Shown piece by piece: positions 44,400 through 57,299 of a stretch of 64,000 nt of DNA (positions are counted from its first letter, which is position 1; each line of letters starts with the position of its first letter). Source of the DNA: Porphyra umbilicalis. Taxonomy: Eukaryota > Rhodophyta > Bangiophyceae > Bangiales > Bangiaceae. Made by a program: the position numbers and the translations under genes. Below the pieces are notes generated by a model. The model saw only the letters and a program-made list of their open reading frames with translations. It searched no databases and had not been told where the DNA came from. The stretch covers positions 62,001 to 126,000 of the forward strand of contig KV918827.1 of assembly GCA_002049455.2 (NCBI GenBank), read 5' to 3'.

Positions 44400-46778
44400 C
44401 GTGCCTTCTGACACTCGCTTCGTTAGAGATGCGGGGAGTGGGACCCTGCCGAACAAACCCCCTCACACCAGGGTGTGTCGCCTGCCCCGAAGGCTTACAA
44501 GCACTGTCACGCGGGTCGACCATACCCTAACGTACCGCGCACCGTACAAGCAGGGGGCACCACGGAGGGTGACACCGACTGCCGGCCGGGGTGGAGCAGG
44601 GGGGCCGCCGTGGGCGCGCGGCTGCAGCCCGCGCTCAACAAGGAGGCGGCGCGCACCAGACGCTTCGCGCCGCCGCCGCACGAGCGGCGGCGGGGGGCGT
44701 CGCAATGAAGAGCTCCGTTGAGCGTACCGTGGCCGCTCATCGGTCTCGGTCCGTGGCACTCGTACTGGCGCCGGTACGGATGCCGGCGGGACAAGCAACA
44801 TGACAAACAGTGTCTCACGGCACGACACTGCTCGGGAGCGCGACGGACGACTGACACACACAAGCGTGTATGCAAACGGGGCGCCATTGACGCCGGGCGC
44901 GCGGTTGCGATATGTAGAGCATGTTCAAATTTGACCGACGCCTGTGGCGCCGACGCGCGCTACTGAGCGGGGCTCTGGCACGCGTCAAGCCTACTAACAG
45001 ACGTGTGTGAATTGAAGCTGCGCACAAAAACCCTTGATGCAGGTCGGCCGTGTTTATGCTCGCACCTCCTCCCCAATGCGCACACATGCAGGCGTATACA
45101 TGGATGCACGTGTTTGTGTGGTGGTGGTACCGTAGTGGTGAACCGCACCGGGGGGCGCCTACTTGTGACGCGGAAGATTGCCGACCGTGTCTGGGCCCGT
45201 GCCGTGCGCTTCGTCGGCGGCAGCTGCGTCCTTTCGTCACTGGACAGCCGCACGTCCCCTGCTGCCACACAACGGGCCGCACCCGTACACTTCGTGGCCC
45301 AAGCGGCCCCGTCACCCGAGCGGCAGACGGGAAGGCTGCCACCGCGCGACTGCACGGGACCGCGCGCCCCACACACGGGGCCCAGAGCGGCGCCACCGCG
45401 CAAGGGGGGTCTCGCGGCCCACATCTGCGTCGTGTGCGTGGCGGGCAGTCCCCCACCGCAGTCGGCCGCCTGACATCATCAAGCCCCATTGCACGCGCCG
45501 GTTTGGGAGCATGACGGTAGGGGGCTCGACGGTGGCGGGAGAGTACACTTCACCACGCCGCCGACTCGACGAGCGTCGAGTACTTTCTCGTCTAATCGCA
45601 GGCCAGCATTCTGTCTTGGGCAGCAGCGACTCGCGACGGTCACCCCCAGTACAATAGTTGGGGCGCTGTCCACCCCGCACCGGCCGACCGCTCCTAGTGC
45701 GCACATTCTGGGTCCATGTCGACCTCCCTTGACGGGCCCGTAGGCAGCTATTTTCTCTGATGAGATCCGAAAGCGCTACCCTCCAGAGGCGTAATCTTGA
45801 TCCAGTATTGCACCAGGCACAGTGCCCATGGTATGCGGCGCGCACCTGTACCAGTGGGTGTGGGCGGCTTTGCCCCCCCGTGTCAGCTCATGCGAGGTCA
45901 TGCGCGGCGGCCGCTTCCGACGACGTTGCTTTTCATCGTGACACGATTGGCATCTCGTCAGACGGTGGTTGGGGGCACTATTCAGACAACATTTCCTATC
46001 AAAGATTCATCATTCGACCCCTTTTGCAGCGGGTCCGTCTCCCCCACGGCGCGTGGACGCGTACATGTGGCGTGGGGGCACGACAGATGCGGGCCGCTGT
46101 GCCCGGCCCAGTCTCGAGAGCGCGTCGGGGCGGATTGTGAGCGTCGATTCGTTGTCTGTGAAAACAATTTTCCGTGCCACACACACGTCGTGTCCCACAC
46201 GGACTTTTGGAATTGGCACACATCGCGGTTTGCCCCCACGCTGCACGACGGCCGCACACCCCGCACGCGGTGCGCACTAGTCGATGGCCGTCCTCGCGCT
46301 CGGTTGCATTTCGTCAGGGACCCGGTGCGCATGGCGTACCTTGCCCCAAGGTGCGCCACTGGAGGAGGCACATAGCGGCAGAAACTTTAAGCAAAACCGC
46401 CTGTTCCCACGCCTAAATGTGTGGTACAGACCTGCACGCGCGTGGCAGCCATGAAGCACAGAACAAGACAGCCCCATACGACTGTCTGCTGTGCGCAAAT
46501 GGAGAGGGTGGGGAAGAGAAGCGTGCGACTGTTTGAGCCCATCAGGCTGCAGTGTTTGCCCCCGCCAGGGCGCGCTCAGTCGTGTGCCAGCCACAAGTCC
46601 GCCTACACAGTCATCTGCGGCGGACATCGTTTGATTTCACAAAGGAACCCACCCAATCCACCGGCACGGCAGCGTCATCAGCTCAAACGGGCTCAGTTGG
46701 CCGCCGTTCCAGGCCGTATGCGACTGTTGACAAAGCACGTCCCCTGCCGATGACGCCATGCCTGAGCCCCGACCAATG
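44400..46778. other. no recognised gene
   Basis: GC-rich to about 45400, then more mixed. Only overlapping short ORFs on both strands; no tRNA, terminal repeat or domain was recognised. It probably contains the unseen right end of the Fanzor-carrying element. Confidence 0.3.
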
Positions 46779-46900
46779 AGAAAGCGACAATCCACAATTC
46801 CGAGCCCCGCTGGCGGGGCATTACGGGGCTTGTGGGCCTCTTTTCACCGGCCGGTGTTTATAAAAATTGGCCCCTTTCGGTGCAATTTGGGGCTTCCAGC
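46779..46900 (+). promoter_or_regulatory. candidate core promoter (CCAAT and TATA)
   Basis: CCAAT in GACCAATGAG at about 46780 and a TATA box in GTTTATAAAAATTGG at about 46855-46869, pointing right, about 560 bp upstream of the ATG at 47418. The spacing of about 75 bp is typical. It could drive the SWIM/Ulp1 gene. Confidence 0.45.
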
Positions 46901-47417
46901 AGCAACCTCTACGGCACTCTGACGAGGGGTGCTGAATGGTGATACCCGGCAACCTAGTGAACATTCTCTCGCTGTCAACTCATACCGCACCAATGAGACT
47001 CGTTCAAGAGATGTTACAGGGGACAGAATATCGGTCCGGCCCACATCTGCAAGGACCCCGCGTCGGTTCCCAATCGGACCGGATTCGACATGCCAGATCG
47101 CGCGTGCGCGCGCGCGCTGCCTCCTCGTGCACGCCACTTAACCGCGGAGCGGCGTTTGCTTACGCGGAGCGACGTCCGCATCCCCATGCCAGACCCACTC
47201 CCGCGGCGCCTACGCTAACGGCCACCCCTACCGGGCAATATTGACACGTATTACTCCCCTTGAGACCATTGACGTGTCGAGCCTATCCCATCGCGCCATC
47301 CCATTACGCTGCACTGCCTCCCGCCTGCACCCTCACCGCTTTCTCATCGTCTCTCCGATGTCTCCCCACCGTCTCCTACCGCTCTTTCTGTCTGCGCGTG
47401 CCCCTGAGGGGACAACT

Positions 47418-50400
47418 ATGGAGAAGAATGACAACGGCCAACCGCTCCAGCGCCTGCTGATGTGAGGCTGTCTGCAATGCTTACCAGCCGTTCAGAACAA
47501 CGCCGAGGACGGGTACTCTCCACTGGGAGACTCTTCACATGCCTTGCTCGCCCAGGCGAGGAGCGCCTACGACATCGGCATTGCGAACCACGACGCGGGA
47601 GACGCCTCGATAATCGCAACCCCCGGGGCGACGCACGACGACGGCTACGACGCCGGCGGCGGCGTGCGGCCCGACAGCGCACAGAGAACCAGCCGCACTG
47701 CGCTGCAAAGTGCGCGCGCCAACGGACCGGGAGAGGCATCGACGCCGTCTACGATTTCCAAACCACCGCAAACAAGTCGCCGCCGCCAACCTAAGGCGGT
47801 AGGTACGAGTGCCGCGTCGGCAACCCGCCCATGAAATCCTCGAAAGCCCACCAAGATTGAGCGACTTTACTCCATGGAGGATCTCGTCACGATGTTAGTC
47901 TCCGAGCTTCGCGTGGCCGGCGACCTCGATGCCCGTATGGGCACCGACGCCGTGCTCGAGGGTGGTTGCGTCCACGGCGCGAACGTCACCTGCTTTGTCG
48001 AGGCTTTCGACCCAATCTGCCTCTGGACGGCACTGCTCAAGAGCAACGTCGCCGCGTTCTGCTCCTGCGGCTGCGTAATGGGCAGCGGCTCGGCGGCCAC
48101 GGTGGAGCACGCGCTCGAGCACGTTCAGATCCAGTGCAAGCGTAAGAAGAGCTCGACGTGCCGTCCCGCGGCGGCGCTGCTGGCGGCCTCCCGCTTGATG
48201 TCGGCTGAGTTGGGTATGCAAACACCTGAGGCGTTAATCAACGTGATGCCGGTCTTGCGCGGCCCGATCGTCACAGCCAACGACAAGCCCGATGAGACGG
48301 TCTTTCACTTGGTTGGCAAGGTGGGCAGGCGGATGAACATCCCGTTGTATGCCATCTCCTACAACAGTATCTGGTTGCCGGCCATAGTCCTGCTGGGTGA
48401 GAACCGGTACAAGCTGGCGACGTGTTGCCTCCTTTCCTGTCAAACATAGCCTCGGGGGTGCCCGCATGCCAAGGCCGTAAATTCGTTCAACCGTGTCGAG
48501 GCGTCGGCGGCGTCGGAGGCGGCGGCGGCTGCTCAGGAGGCGCTAATATTCGGACGTAATGGTGTGCTGAACGAGATGGGCGACCCGCCGCCCGCCGAGC
48601 CCGTGGCCGCCGCTCCCGTCGCCCCAGCAGTGCCGCCACCGCCTTCTTGACCCCTTCGGGCACGGAATATGTTCCCGTGCACGGAGGAGGTGGCTCTGTG
48701 CAACGTCTACTGCCAGTTTGTGGACGCCGCATGGGCGACCAACAACATCTTCCGCTACGATTCACGGCTTCACGTGGAGGAGCAGTGCATTGTGTGTCAG
48801 GAGCCTCGTGGCGGCTGGATGTCGTCCCAGAACATTTCCGTACTCTTCACCGTGAAGGGGCGCATGCAGATCTTGGTCGGCCAGTGGGTGTACGCCAATG
48901 GGCATGATGTAATGTACGACGGGGAGGGCGACGAGCTGTTTGCCGCGACGCAGGAGACGGTCTACGCGCGCATCTGTTTGAATTTTGTGCTGGAACTGTG
49001 TGTCATTGCGCGCTCCACGATTGCGGCGGTGTGCCAGTACTTGAGGGGCTGCTGAGGAACACAGCCGCCTACGGAGAGGGAGAACCCGGTCAAGCGCTGC
49101 AGCTTCTCTCCGACGCGACCGAAGAGTTTTCGGAGAAGTTGGTCGTGCCAGCCGCAGCTTTGACTTGCTACCACTGAGGCCGTGAGGAGGCAGCCGGCGG
49201 CCCCTTCAAGTGCATTGTGTGTGATGGACAAATGCTGTCTGTGCTCCAAGCGCACGTCAAGGACATGATTCGGCCGAGCGGCAACGCGCCGCGGGTTGAA
49301 TTCTCCATCATTTTTGCGTGCGCAATCAGGACGGCATCGGTGAGGGAGCTCGTGCGTCGCCGCGTCCAGGCCAAGCCGGACGAAGCGGTCGAGCTGACCA
49401 TTGCCGAGTCGCGAGCGTGGCCTCAATTTGAAGCTGCCGTAGACCAGTCACCTCCCCCAGCCCCACCTTTGCCCTCGGCCGCCGGGGTGGTGCTGCGCGT
49501 ACAGATTGACGACGAGCGGGCACTCCGGTGGTCGGCTGCTCAAGTAGCCCAGCACCTTTTTACTGTACAAGGACTGGGCGGTCCTGGGGGTCAGGCTGTG
49601 CAAGCAGCTCTGGCCGCCGCGCTCGACCCCCCCGCGCAAGTTGGCGCCCACCAGGACGGCGGCGGATGTGCAGACAAGTACGACGTCGAGGACCTGATGA
49701 GCGACCAAAACGACAGCGGCAGCGATGAGATCGGAAGCGGCAGCGGCAGCGGCAGCGGCAGCGGCAGCGGCAGCGGCAGCGGCAGCGACGACAAAGAGCC
49801 CGACCCAGCAGATTCGAATGCTGGCAGCAACGATTTGGACGGCGAAGCCACCGACCGCGACAGTGGGATGGAGGTGAAGGGCGCCCCCGCGGCGCCAGTT
49901 GATGAGACCGGCAACGCGGATAGCAGTCCAAGTGCGGCGTCGTTGCCCTGCGACGGGAACTCGGCGCTCGAGGACACTTTGCCCCCTGAGTTTCGCTCTC
50001 CAGCGCCAACTACGGCTGCTACCGGGTCGGGCTCATCAAGCGCTTCGTCATCCTCTTCATCTCCCCCGCCGAAGAGGCGATGCCGACGTTCTTCAGCTCC
50101 TGCCCTCGCGCCGCGCTCAAACCGGCGGTGGAGGCGTCAGTTGACCAACAATCCAATGGGTGACGCGTGGCGGCTGGAGGAGGGGGAGTTCGAGAATGTG
50201 CCGGCCGGCGGAGAACCCAGCGAGGCCCCGGTCGCCGTCAATCGTGCGGATCCGCTGTCGCCGCTGACATTGCGAGCCATCAAGGTGACGGCTGACGCCG
50301 TCGCGGCGCCGGCCGATGGCGTAGCCACCGTGTTGGTCAAGGTCGGCCCGATTCCGATCCAGATGGAGGACATACCATGCGCGCTGCTAAGTCAGTTCTG

Positions 50401-50944
50401 CGACGGCGACTTCGTCAACGCCTACGCTGAGTTGCTGCGTGTCCGCCAGATGAAGATTAAGTCGTCCATTCGGCGCAAGCCGCACTACATCTTCTCTACC
50501 TCGTTCTTCTACGACCAGCTTGTCAAGAAGGGCACCTACGACTACGCCGCGTTGCGGCGTTGGACGACAAAGGAGGTCGTACTCATGGCCCACAAGACAT
50601 TCATCCCAGTCATCATCACCGACGCGCACTGGTTCTTGGCGGTGGTCGTCCTGGCGGCGGGGGTAGTCGAGTTTTATGATTCCATGGGCCACGCGCAAGA
50701 GAAAATGGGCAAGCGCATTGCAAGGTGGGCCAAGAAGCAGGCGGCAAAGCACGGCTTGCCCAAGAAGAAGTGGAGAGTTGACGCGATGCCCTGCCGCGTG
50801 CAGGAGAACTGTGATGATTGCGGTGTATTCATGTGCCGGCACATGGAGCTCATATCTAAGGGTGAGTCGGCAGTCGGCTGGGGCGGCAGCTCGTCCTACC
50901 TGCGCCGCAGGATTGCTGCCGAGTTGCTGTCTGGCTCGCTATAG
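47418..50944 (+). pseudogene. SWIM-like zinc finger and Ulp1/C48 protease protein of a transposon, with five in-frame stops
   Basis: From ATG 47418 one frame runs to about 49050, interrupted by TGA 47463, TGA 47832, TAG 48447 and TGA 48648. It shifts frame near 49020-49050 and continues through TGA 49175 to TAG 50942-50944. The first half has FCSCGCVMGSG and a SWIM-like finger (CCLLSC then CPHAKAV). The last 575 codons, open from 49217, hold an acidic Gly-Ser repeat linker and a complete Ulp1-type cysteine protease: His471 in DAHWFLAVV, Asp488 in FYDSMG, Gln529, and Cys535 in DDCGVFMC. Such proteases accompany KDZ/Zisupton, Mutator-like and other transposases. The protease part alone is intact and could still be made. 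Confidence 0.75.
49732..49788 (+). repeat. GGCAGC hexanucleotide repeat encoding a Gly-Ser linker
   Basis: About nine GGCAGC units in frame within the Ulp1 ORF, between two acidic segments. It likely varies in length between alleles. Confidence 0.9.
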
Positions 50945-51189
50945 AATACATCATGTTCTCTCTCATTGCATTCATATCGTCATCGTGCCCTGCATGAACA
51001 CGACTCAATATATCTCTTCCTGTTTGCTTCCTGGTTGGACGACGGACAGGCGGATGGGCAGCACCACCATCACTTCATCGATAATGGGATGTTTAAGGAT
51101 GGCGACGACTGGAACAGATGGGCAACCAAGCATCACGCTGAGAAAACAACACACACACAGAATCCTCACCCCCAGCCCCCATCTTCTCG

Positions 51190-52500
51190 GCTGCATCGTT
51201 TTCGGCCACCCCTTCCGCGAGCAGCCACCAGCTTTTTGGTGTTGCTTGCATTGAAGCTGATGTCCGTGGTGGGGGGCGCCGCCACGTTTGTCATCACCAC
51301 CACGGCCGCGTCCGCCAGCTGCTTGTCCGTGGAAGCTAAAGGCACTGACAGTTCCTTGCCGTCGGCCGCCTCAGCCTTGCTTGTGGCAACAGACTGGTCA
51401 GCGGCGATCGGCGTGGCATTCATATCGGCAGCGGCTGCCGCGGCCATGCCCGTCACCACCACGACCGCCGCTTTGGCGTACTGGACGTCGGCGAGCGCAG
51501 CAGACGAGACCGGTAGCTTTTCCTTGACGGTCGCCCTCTTGTGCATGGCATCCGCCTTGTACGTGGCCGTCAGCCGAGCAGCGACTGCGTCTTGGGCCGT
51601 CGCGAACTTGTTTGTCGCCCTCAATACCACCGCGTCTGCCTGCGGCTTTTCAATGGCGGCGCGAAGCAACTATGGCGGCTTGCCATCGCCCGCCTCCGAC
51701 TTGAAGGTGGCCTCCAACTGGTCGACGTCAGCGGCCGCTTGCAAGTGGGCGTAGTCGGAATGTCTTGCAGGTTGGCATCCGCCAGTTCCGCCTTCTTGGC
51801 AGCAACGGCGCGGTAGGGCGCGGCTATCCTAGTTCGGACGGTGGTCGCGGCGTTTGGGGCCTGCACTTTCGCCACCACCGCCTCCGCATCGACCGAAAAG
51901 GCGTCGGCCGTCGCAATAGAGAGGACCAGCAGATAGAATTCTGCGGCCTCCGCCTTATGAAGGTCCACAGCGAGATGAATATTGGTAGACTGGACGTCCA
52001 TAGGACACGTCTCTGGCCCGCAACACAGCGGCGTCGGTCTGTTGCACGGTAACGCGAGTGGTTGAGATGACCGGCAGGTTACCATCGGCGGCCTCCTCCC
52101 ACTTGGCGTCCACCGTCTTGTAGGCGGCGGCCACTGCGCGGTAGGCTGCGGCCGGGCTCGCACAGACAGCGGCGGCGAAGGTTGTCGTCTCATTCGCCAC
52201 CGCAACAACCGCTGCGTCGCCTTGCCGGTCTCCCATGGGAGTTGTCCTCTGGATAGGCCGCTTCCCCTCGGTCCCTTCTCCCCTTGGTAGTGGCGTCCGT
52301 CTCAGCGGTGGTGATGGGCGTGGCACCCACGGCGGTGATGACAGGAGCTACCTCTAGATTCCCCACCACTGCCGCCTGGTCGGCCAGCAACCCGCCGGCG
52401 AGCGAGGCCAAAGGGACCAGAAGCGTGCCCTTGACCGCTTCATCCGTATCGGCTGCCACAGGCCAGTTTGTCGACGACCACCTGCGCGGCCCATTCGTCC
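51190..52500 (-). repeat. array of a degenerate ~54-residue coding repeat, minus-strand sense
   Basis: Minus-strand frames show repeated Ala/Val-rich units with the pattern AAVVVVTGMAA, PIAADQSVA, EAADG, LPV/SVPLAS, then LADAAVVVMTNVAA. Four to five units can be followed through frame changes (51166-51669, 51700-51950, 52050-52330, 52300-52500). The same unit reads in the plus-strand sense at 53420-54545 and 57300-57830. Confidence 0.6.
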
Positions 52501-53419
52501 GCTTGTTGGACGCTGGCGCCTGTTTAGACGTCCCCTGTCCCAAATGTGCGTCCTTTTGCCCGAGGAATCGTTGCCAGATACATTGAGTCATTGAACAGTT
52601 GATCCCCTCCCCACAGTAGCAACTATGTGGGATCTCCCTACAGTTCCTCACGAAATCCCTACTTCACCCCGGCTACAGAGATATATTTGCGACCTCACCT
52701 GATTCGTGCTCCTCGCCGTCGCAACCGCCTCCATCTTCAAGAAGGACAGACGACAGCAGCCAGATCGTGGGGTGGAGATGTCCCATTTCATAGGGTCAGA
52801 CAGGTGGCTTGTGGACCGCGGACGCTGTGAGGCTGTGGTCTGGACTGTCTGCACGTTGACGAGAGTTCTCACTTTGCGCTGCGAGGCACCCCGGTCCGTC
52901 CAGGGGCTCGATCTGGTGACGTTGCCGTGACCCCGATCGGGCAGGACCGCTGGCGCAATTCTGAGCGAGAAAATATCTTCGTCTGGCAGACAGAGCCTGT
53001 CAGCGGCCTCACTGCCGGGAGGCCTGGATCGTTCAGCCACCGTGCCCTGGATCTGGTTGCAGAAGCACCTGACGCTGACGCTTCTCGCGCGACTCAACGC
53101 TTGCGCTGCCTGTCCCTGTCATGGGCGCTTCCCTCCTTTCCGCACGAGAGGCTTTCTCCAGCGGGGTCCCAGTGGCTCAGGGGGCACGCAACAGCTCTCT
53201 GTTCATGCGTCGCGGTCTGTTTTCATTCGAGAGTCATCCTTCTGGTTCCCCACACCAATGGCGTGGTCGGGCGTCCCGCGTGCTCGCTCTGCCCCTTCCC
53301 TCATCCTCCGCTTTGAGCCTTAGCTGCCGAACGCCAGCTCATGGTGTGTGGAGGCCATTGTCATGGCGACTGCGTGGGGTGCCAGCTGCCACGGGCGGAG
53401 TCAACTCACCGTCGCCCCC

Positions 53420-54545
53420 ATTGATGCCAATCCAGCCGGCGCATGCACGTTGGTCGCCGTCGAGACGGACGAGGCGGCCTACGGCGCCCCGTCAGTCGCG
53501 TGCGACGCGCCCCTCAACGTGCGACCGGCAAATGTGGCGGTGCTGGAGGGTGGTCGCAACGGCCGCCGGCGCCTTCGGCGCCAAACCGACCGCAGAAGAC
53601 CACACGGCCGTCGACAACGAAGAGGCGGCGTCTGACGGCGGCGTGCCGGTCCTGTCTGCCCCGACCGCTCACGTGTCGTCGGCCGACACCTCGGCTGACG
53701 GCTGCCTCTCGGTCCCGCCCGCCGTGCCCGACACGGCTTTGGCGGGTGTGACAAGGTGCACTGGACCGCCGCGGCCACCGTAGGCGCCCAGACGACGGCG
53801 GCTGGAAGGGCGACGCAGCCGCGCTCCAGCTGCCGGCTAACTCTGCCGCGCCGAACGGCGTCCCGCCGCGCGACTGGGCCGTGGTCGGTGTGCCGGACGT
53901 GGCAGCGCCCACTCTTGCTGCCGTTGTCATAAAGCGGACCGCCATCGACGAGGCGGTTCCCTCCAAGTCGGGTAAAGCGGCCGGCGGCAACCTTCCTGTG
54001 GCATCCGGTGCCCCGCCGACGTGCAGCTGGTCGACGCAGTGTTGCGAGTTGGAACCGACGTGGCCGCGACCGCCGTTGCCACTGTGGCCGCCACGTCGAC
54101 CGCGGTCGACAGAGCGGCTGACGGCCCCTAGGTCCTGGCAGCAGAGGCAGAGATACCGGTCCACGGTATAGCGCTGGCAGGCGTCCGGCCGCACGACGGG
54201 GCGGCGTTGGAGGTACCGGACGTGGTAGCGACCGCTGCCGCCGCCGTCGGCGTCGTCAACCGTCCTGTTGCGTTGAACTTCCCGCCGACGCATCGCCGGC
54301 CGACGCGGTAGTGTGGGTGGGCAAGGACGTGGCGGCGACCGCCGCCGTGAACATCGGCGCCAAGCCAACTGCGGACAACCAGGAGGTGATTCCCGACAAT
54401 GGGCAAGCGGCGTCGGGCACGCTGCTTGAGTTGGCCGGTGCACCTGCCTACCAGTTTTCGGTCGACGTGACGGTTGTCGTCCGAGCGAGCCCGGCGGCGA
54501 GCGGCGCTGCCGCCGTCTGCAACAAGCCACCCGCCGCAAACGAGG
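53420..54545 (+). repeat. array of the same ~54-residue repeat, plus-strand sense
   Basis: Units read VVATAAGAFGAKPTAEDH then EEAASDG and VLSAPTAHV; AAGGNLPVASGAP; and VAATAAVNIGAKPTADNQEV then AASGTLLELAGAP, in changing frames. They are clearly related to the minus-sense array at 51.2-52.5 kb, so the array is arranged head to head around about 53 kb. It directly precedes the KDZ transposase ORF. Confidence 0.6.
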
Positions 54546-54555
54546 CGCAAAATAA

Positions 54556-55932
54556 GTGCGTGCCGGGTCCTTCATGGTAGATCCGCTCCATCTCGATGCC
54601 GTGGGTGGCTATGGCGACACGGCGCCGGCATCCAGCGGCTCTTTATGCGCGACTGTCGCGTCCGTCATCCCCCCCACTGACGATGCCGACCTGGAGCTGG
54701 ACAGGTGGCGCAAGGTTCTGGTTTTTGTGTCCGCGTCTTTGGCGGAGCCAGCGCTCAATGTCTTCAACGGCTGCGACATGCTGAACGTTGAGGTCTTAGC
54801 ACGGGCCATCATCGCTGGCGAGCCCAGTGAGCTTTGGCTTGACAACATGAGCTGCATCCAGGGCGGCGTCTTCGTGTGGCAGTTTATGCTGCTGACGAGC
54901 GACCACATGGACGCGTCACCGGCGTTGTGCCGCGCCGTTGGCGAGCTCCTGCTCTTTGCCAGCCGCACGGACGCGCAGGCGCTGGTGCTGAAAGAGGTCA
55001 AGGCGGGCAAAGATGCCAAGGCGTTCAGGGAAGAGTGGGAGGAGGCGTCTGTCGACAAGCACGCGGCGTGGCTGAAAAGCCAGGGCGTCCGCGTTGAGGA
55101 GACTCACGTCGTTGCCGTCCGGCAATCCATCGCCCGTGTCATCGAACAAGCCAACAAGCTGGGATCTGGCCGGGTATGGCCTGGGCGCAAGGCATTGCGC
55201 GTCTTCGTCGAGGACTACACCTCGGAGCGGAAGCGAAAGAAGGCAGCACACAAGCGGGCTGCTGAAAAGGCGGGCGGCAAGACGAGTGGCAAAAAGAAGG
55301 GCGGCAACGACGGGGAGATGGCTGGCAAAAAGAAGGAGCGCAAGGCGTGGGACGAGGACGAGATACTGCGGGAGATGGAGACCCCTGCTCACGTCGTGTC
55401 GTCATTGGCACAGCGTTTTGTAAATCTTCCTCGGGAGGCTTATTTCGACACTGCTTGCCAAGCGCAGCGCAACGCGCTCCGTCGTGTACCGTGGCTCCTC
55501 CACCAGTCTCTGAAAGCCTGGTTTGTAGACCGCTTTCACCGTGTCGGTCACAACTGCTCGCCGGTTTTCAACGCCGACCAGTACCCGGTGCTCTCGCAAG
55601 GGCACGACACGTCGGGTGCCGAGCGACAGCACTCCATCAAAGAGAAGTAAAAGAATGCTCTCACGTACGTGACCCAGAGGCGTTTTGTTGTTCGCTCTCG
55701 CTATATTGCGGCACACAACAACGTCCGACTGTCGCAGAGGCGGCAGGAGCGCAAGCTCAACGCCGCCGGCCGCCTTCCAGGCGAGGCCAAGACGTCCAGG
55801 GAGATCCAGCATCACCCAGTGGAAACGTACTTCCATTGGAGTATTTTGCAGCACTGTGAGCGTAAAGCATTAGCTTGTCGTGACGGAGAGATAGGGCTTC
55901 GAGAGGCGTTTGGGCTTGAGACCAAGGTGTAG
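54556..55932 (+). pseudogene. KDZ-type (Kyakuja-Dileera-Zisupton) transposase, C-terminal part, split by TAA
   Basis: About 365 codons to TAA 55648-55650, then 94 more in the same frame to 55932. A Lys-rich segment lies around 55220-55350. The family's C-terminal core follows: YFDTACQAQRNAL, WFVDRFHRVGHNC, HDTSGAERQHSIKEK, and after the stop NALTYVTQRRFVVRSRYIAA and HNNVRLSQRRQER. The D-C, VDRFH-GH-C and Ser-x-x-Glu-x-x-xSer arrangement is characteristic of KDZ transposases. The N-terminal catalytic part is not found upstream, where repeat arrays occur instead. The TAA is one C-to-T change from CAA. It may belong to the same element as the SWIM/Ulp1 gene. Confidence 0.65.
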
Positions 55933-57299
55933 AAACAGACCGTTCTTCCGAATGATCCATGTATTCGATTGTCCAGACCGAAAAGCAATCAGAACAAGGA
56001 CTAGAGGCAGGCGCCGGCGGGAGTTGGGAGCATAGGGAGCGCTGAGCTTCCTTGCCAACTGCGAGATAGTCGTCGTGAGCGTCGTTGACGCGGAGCTCAC
56101 CGTCGCGCACGCCTCACCAGTAGACACGGCGCCGCCAGTGCGACCGCTGCTGCTGCCGCGGTCGTTCCTACGGCATTCCTTAGAGAGGTCCGGAAGAGGA
56201 TATCGATGACTGCCGCGTCACTCGAGGTACTCCGGCCAAATTCTGTTGCCCCCAACGCGACGGTTGTCACAAACCCGTTGCGGCGGCCAGACCCCCCCCC
56301 ACGCATCCCCTGTGTGCAACTATTGATGCAGTAGCGTCACCATGGGCGACGACACGACCAGTACAAAAATCGGCCGACGCCCAGTGCGCCTTCAAGCGCG
56401 TCCGTGTCGACGCGTACCGTTTCCCTCACTCCGGGCTGAGCTCCCGCCCACTGGTTTGGCCGCACCCACGTAGCCCATCTGAGGCGCCCCTGTGCACGAC
56501 AGTGGTCACACTTCAAACGGCCAATGAGCCACGACGCCAGTTCGCATACCTGGCCCACTGGCGCCGCACACGCGCGCTCCACTGTTCCACTCGTACAGCG
56601 CATCCCAGTGGCCTCACAGATCGCCACTGTGGCATTGATTACACAGCGGCGTTCCACATTTACAGATCTGTTTTCCTCATGGTCAATCCGAAGAGTGCGC
56701 CCATTTCCGGTGATGCCTCACCAGGGGGCTCCAAGCGGAGGTTCGCAGGCCCCTGGCCTTGGCGGGCCTCTCCAGGAATCTTGTTGAGGCCATTTCCTGA
56801 TGGGCCCGTGCACCACCCTCGTGTCCTCCGAGGCTTCCAGCGCGCTCCGCCGCAACACCGGGATGTGAACGCCCGGAAGATGCCCCGCGGCGCCGTACCG
56901 CCGTCACGACGGCGGCAAGCGCGCCTCGTCCCTCACATGACTACGTTTTTTCCGCCGTTCCTGCGTCCCATCAGCCATGCAGGCTTTGGCGGCGGCCCTG
57001 CACGGCGTATAGACCTTCCAAAGTGTGGATCTCCCATCATGATTACCGCCGGCACGCCGATTTACTCTCCATGCCTCCCCCACCCCTCCAGCGTGCTACT
57101 CCCACCCCGCCGTGTTGGCACCCCCGCCTTCCCACCTTGCTACCCGCACCCATCTATTTTGCTACTCCCATCCCCCGCGCATGTTACCCCCTTCTCCCAT
57201 GCACATGGTACCCCCATCCCCATTCACGTGATCCTCATCGTCCCCCTGCTTGCTAGACCGCGACAGTCGCCGAGACCCTGTTCAGCTGACCTGCCGCCG
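55933..57299. other. no recognised gene
   Basis: Mixed-composition sequence with overlapping short ORFs. Around 57060-57250 there is a pyrimidine-rich degenerate repeat of CCCCC-containing blocks (CCCAT/CCCCGC with GTTGGCACCCCC-like units). Confidence 0.35.

Noticed and set aside
24523-55650. Reassignment of UAG/UGA to sense codons
   Set aside because: TGA and TAG also serve as normal terminators here (Harbinger ends in TGA, gag in TAG), and the interrupted genes are transposon-derived or decayed, so point mutation is simpler.
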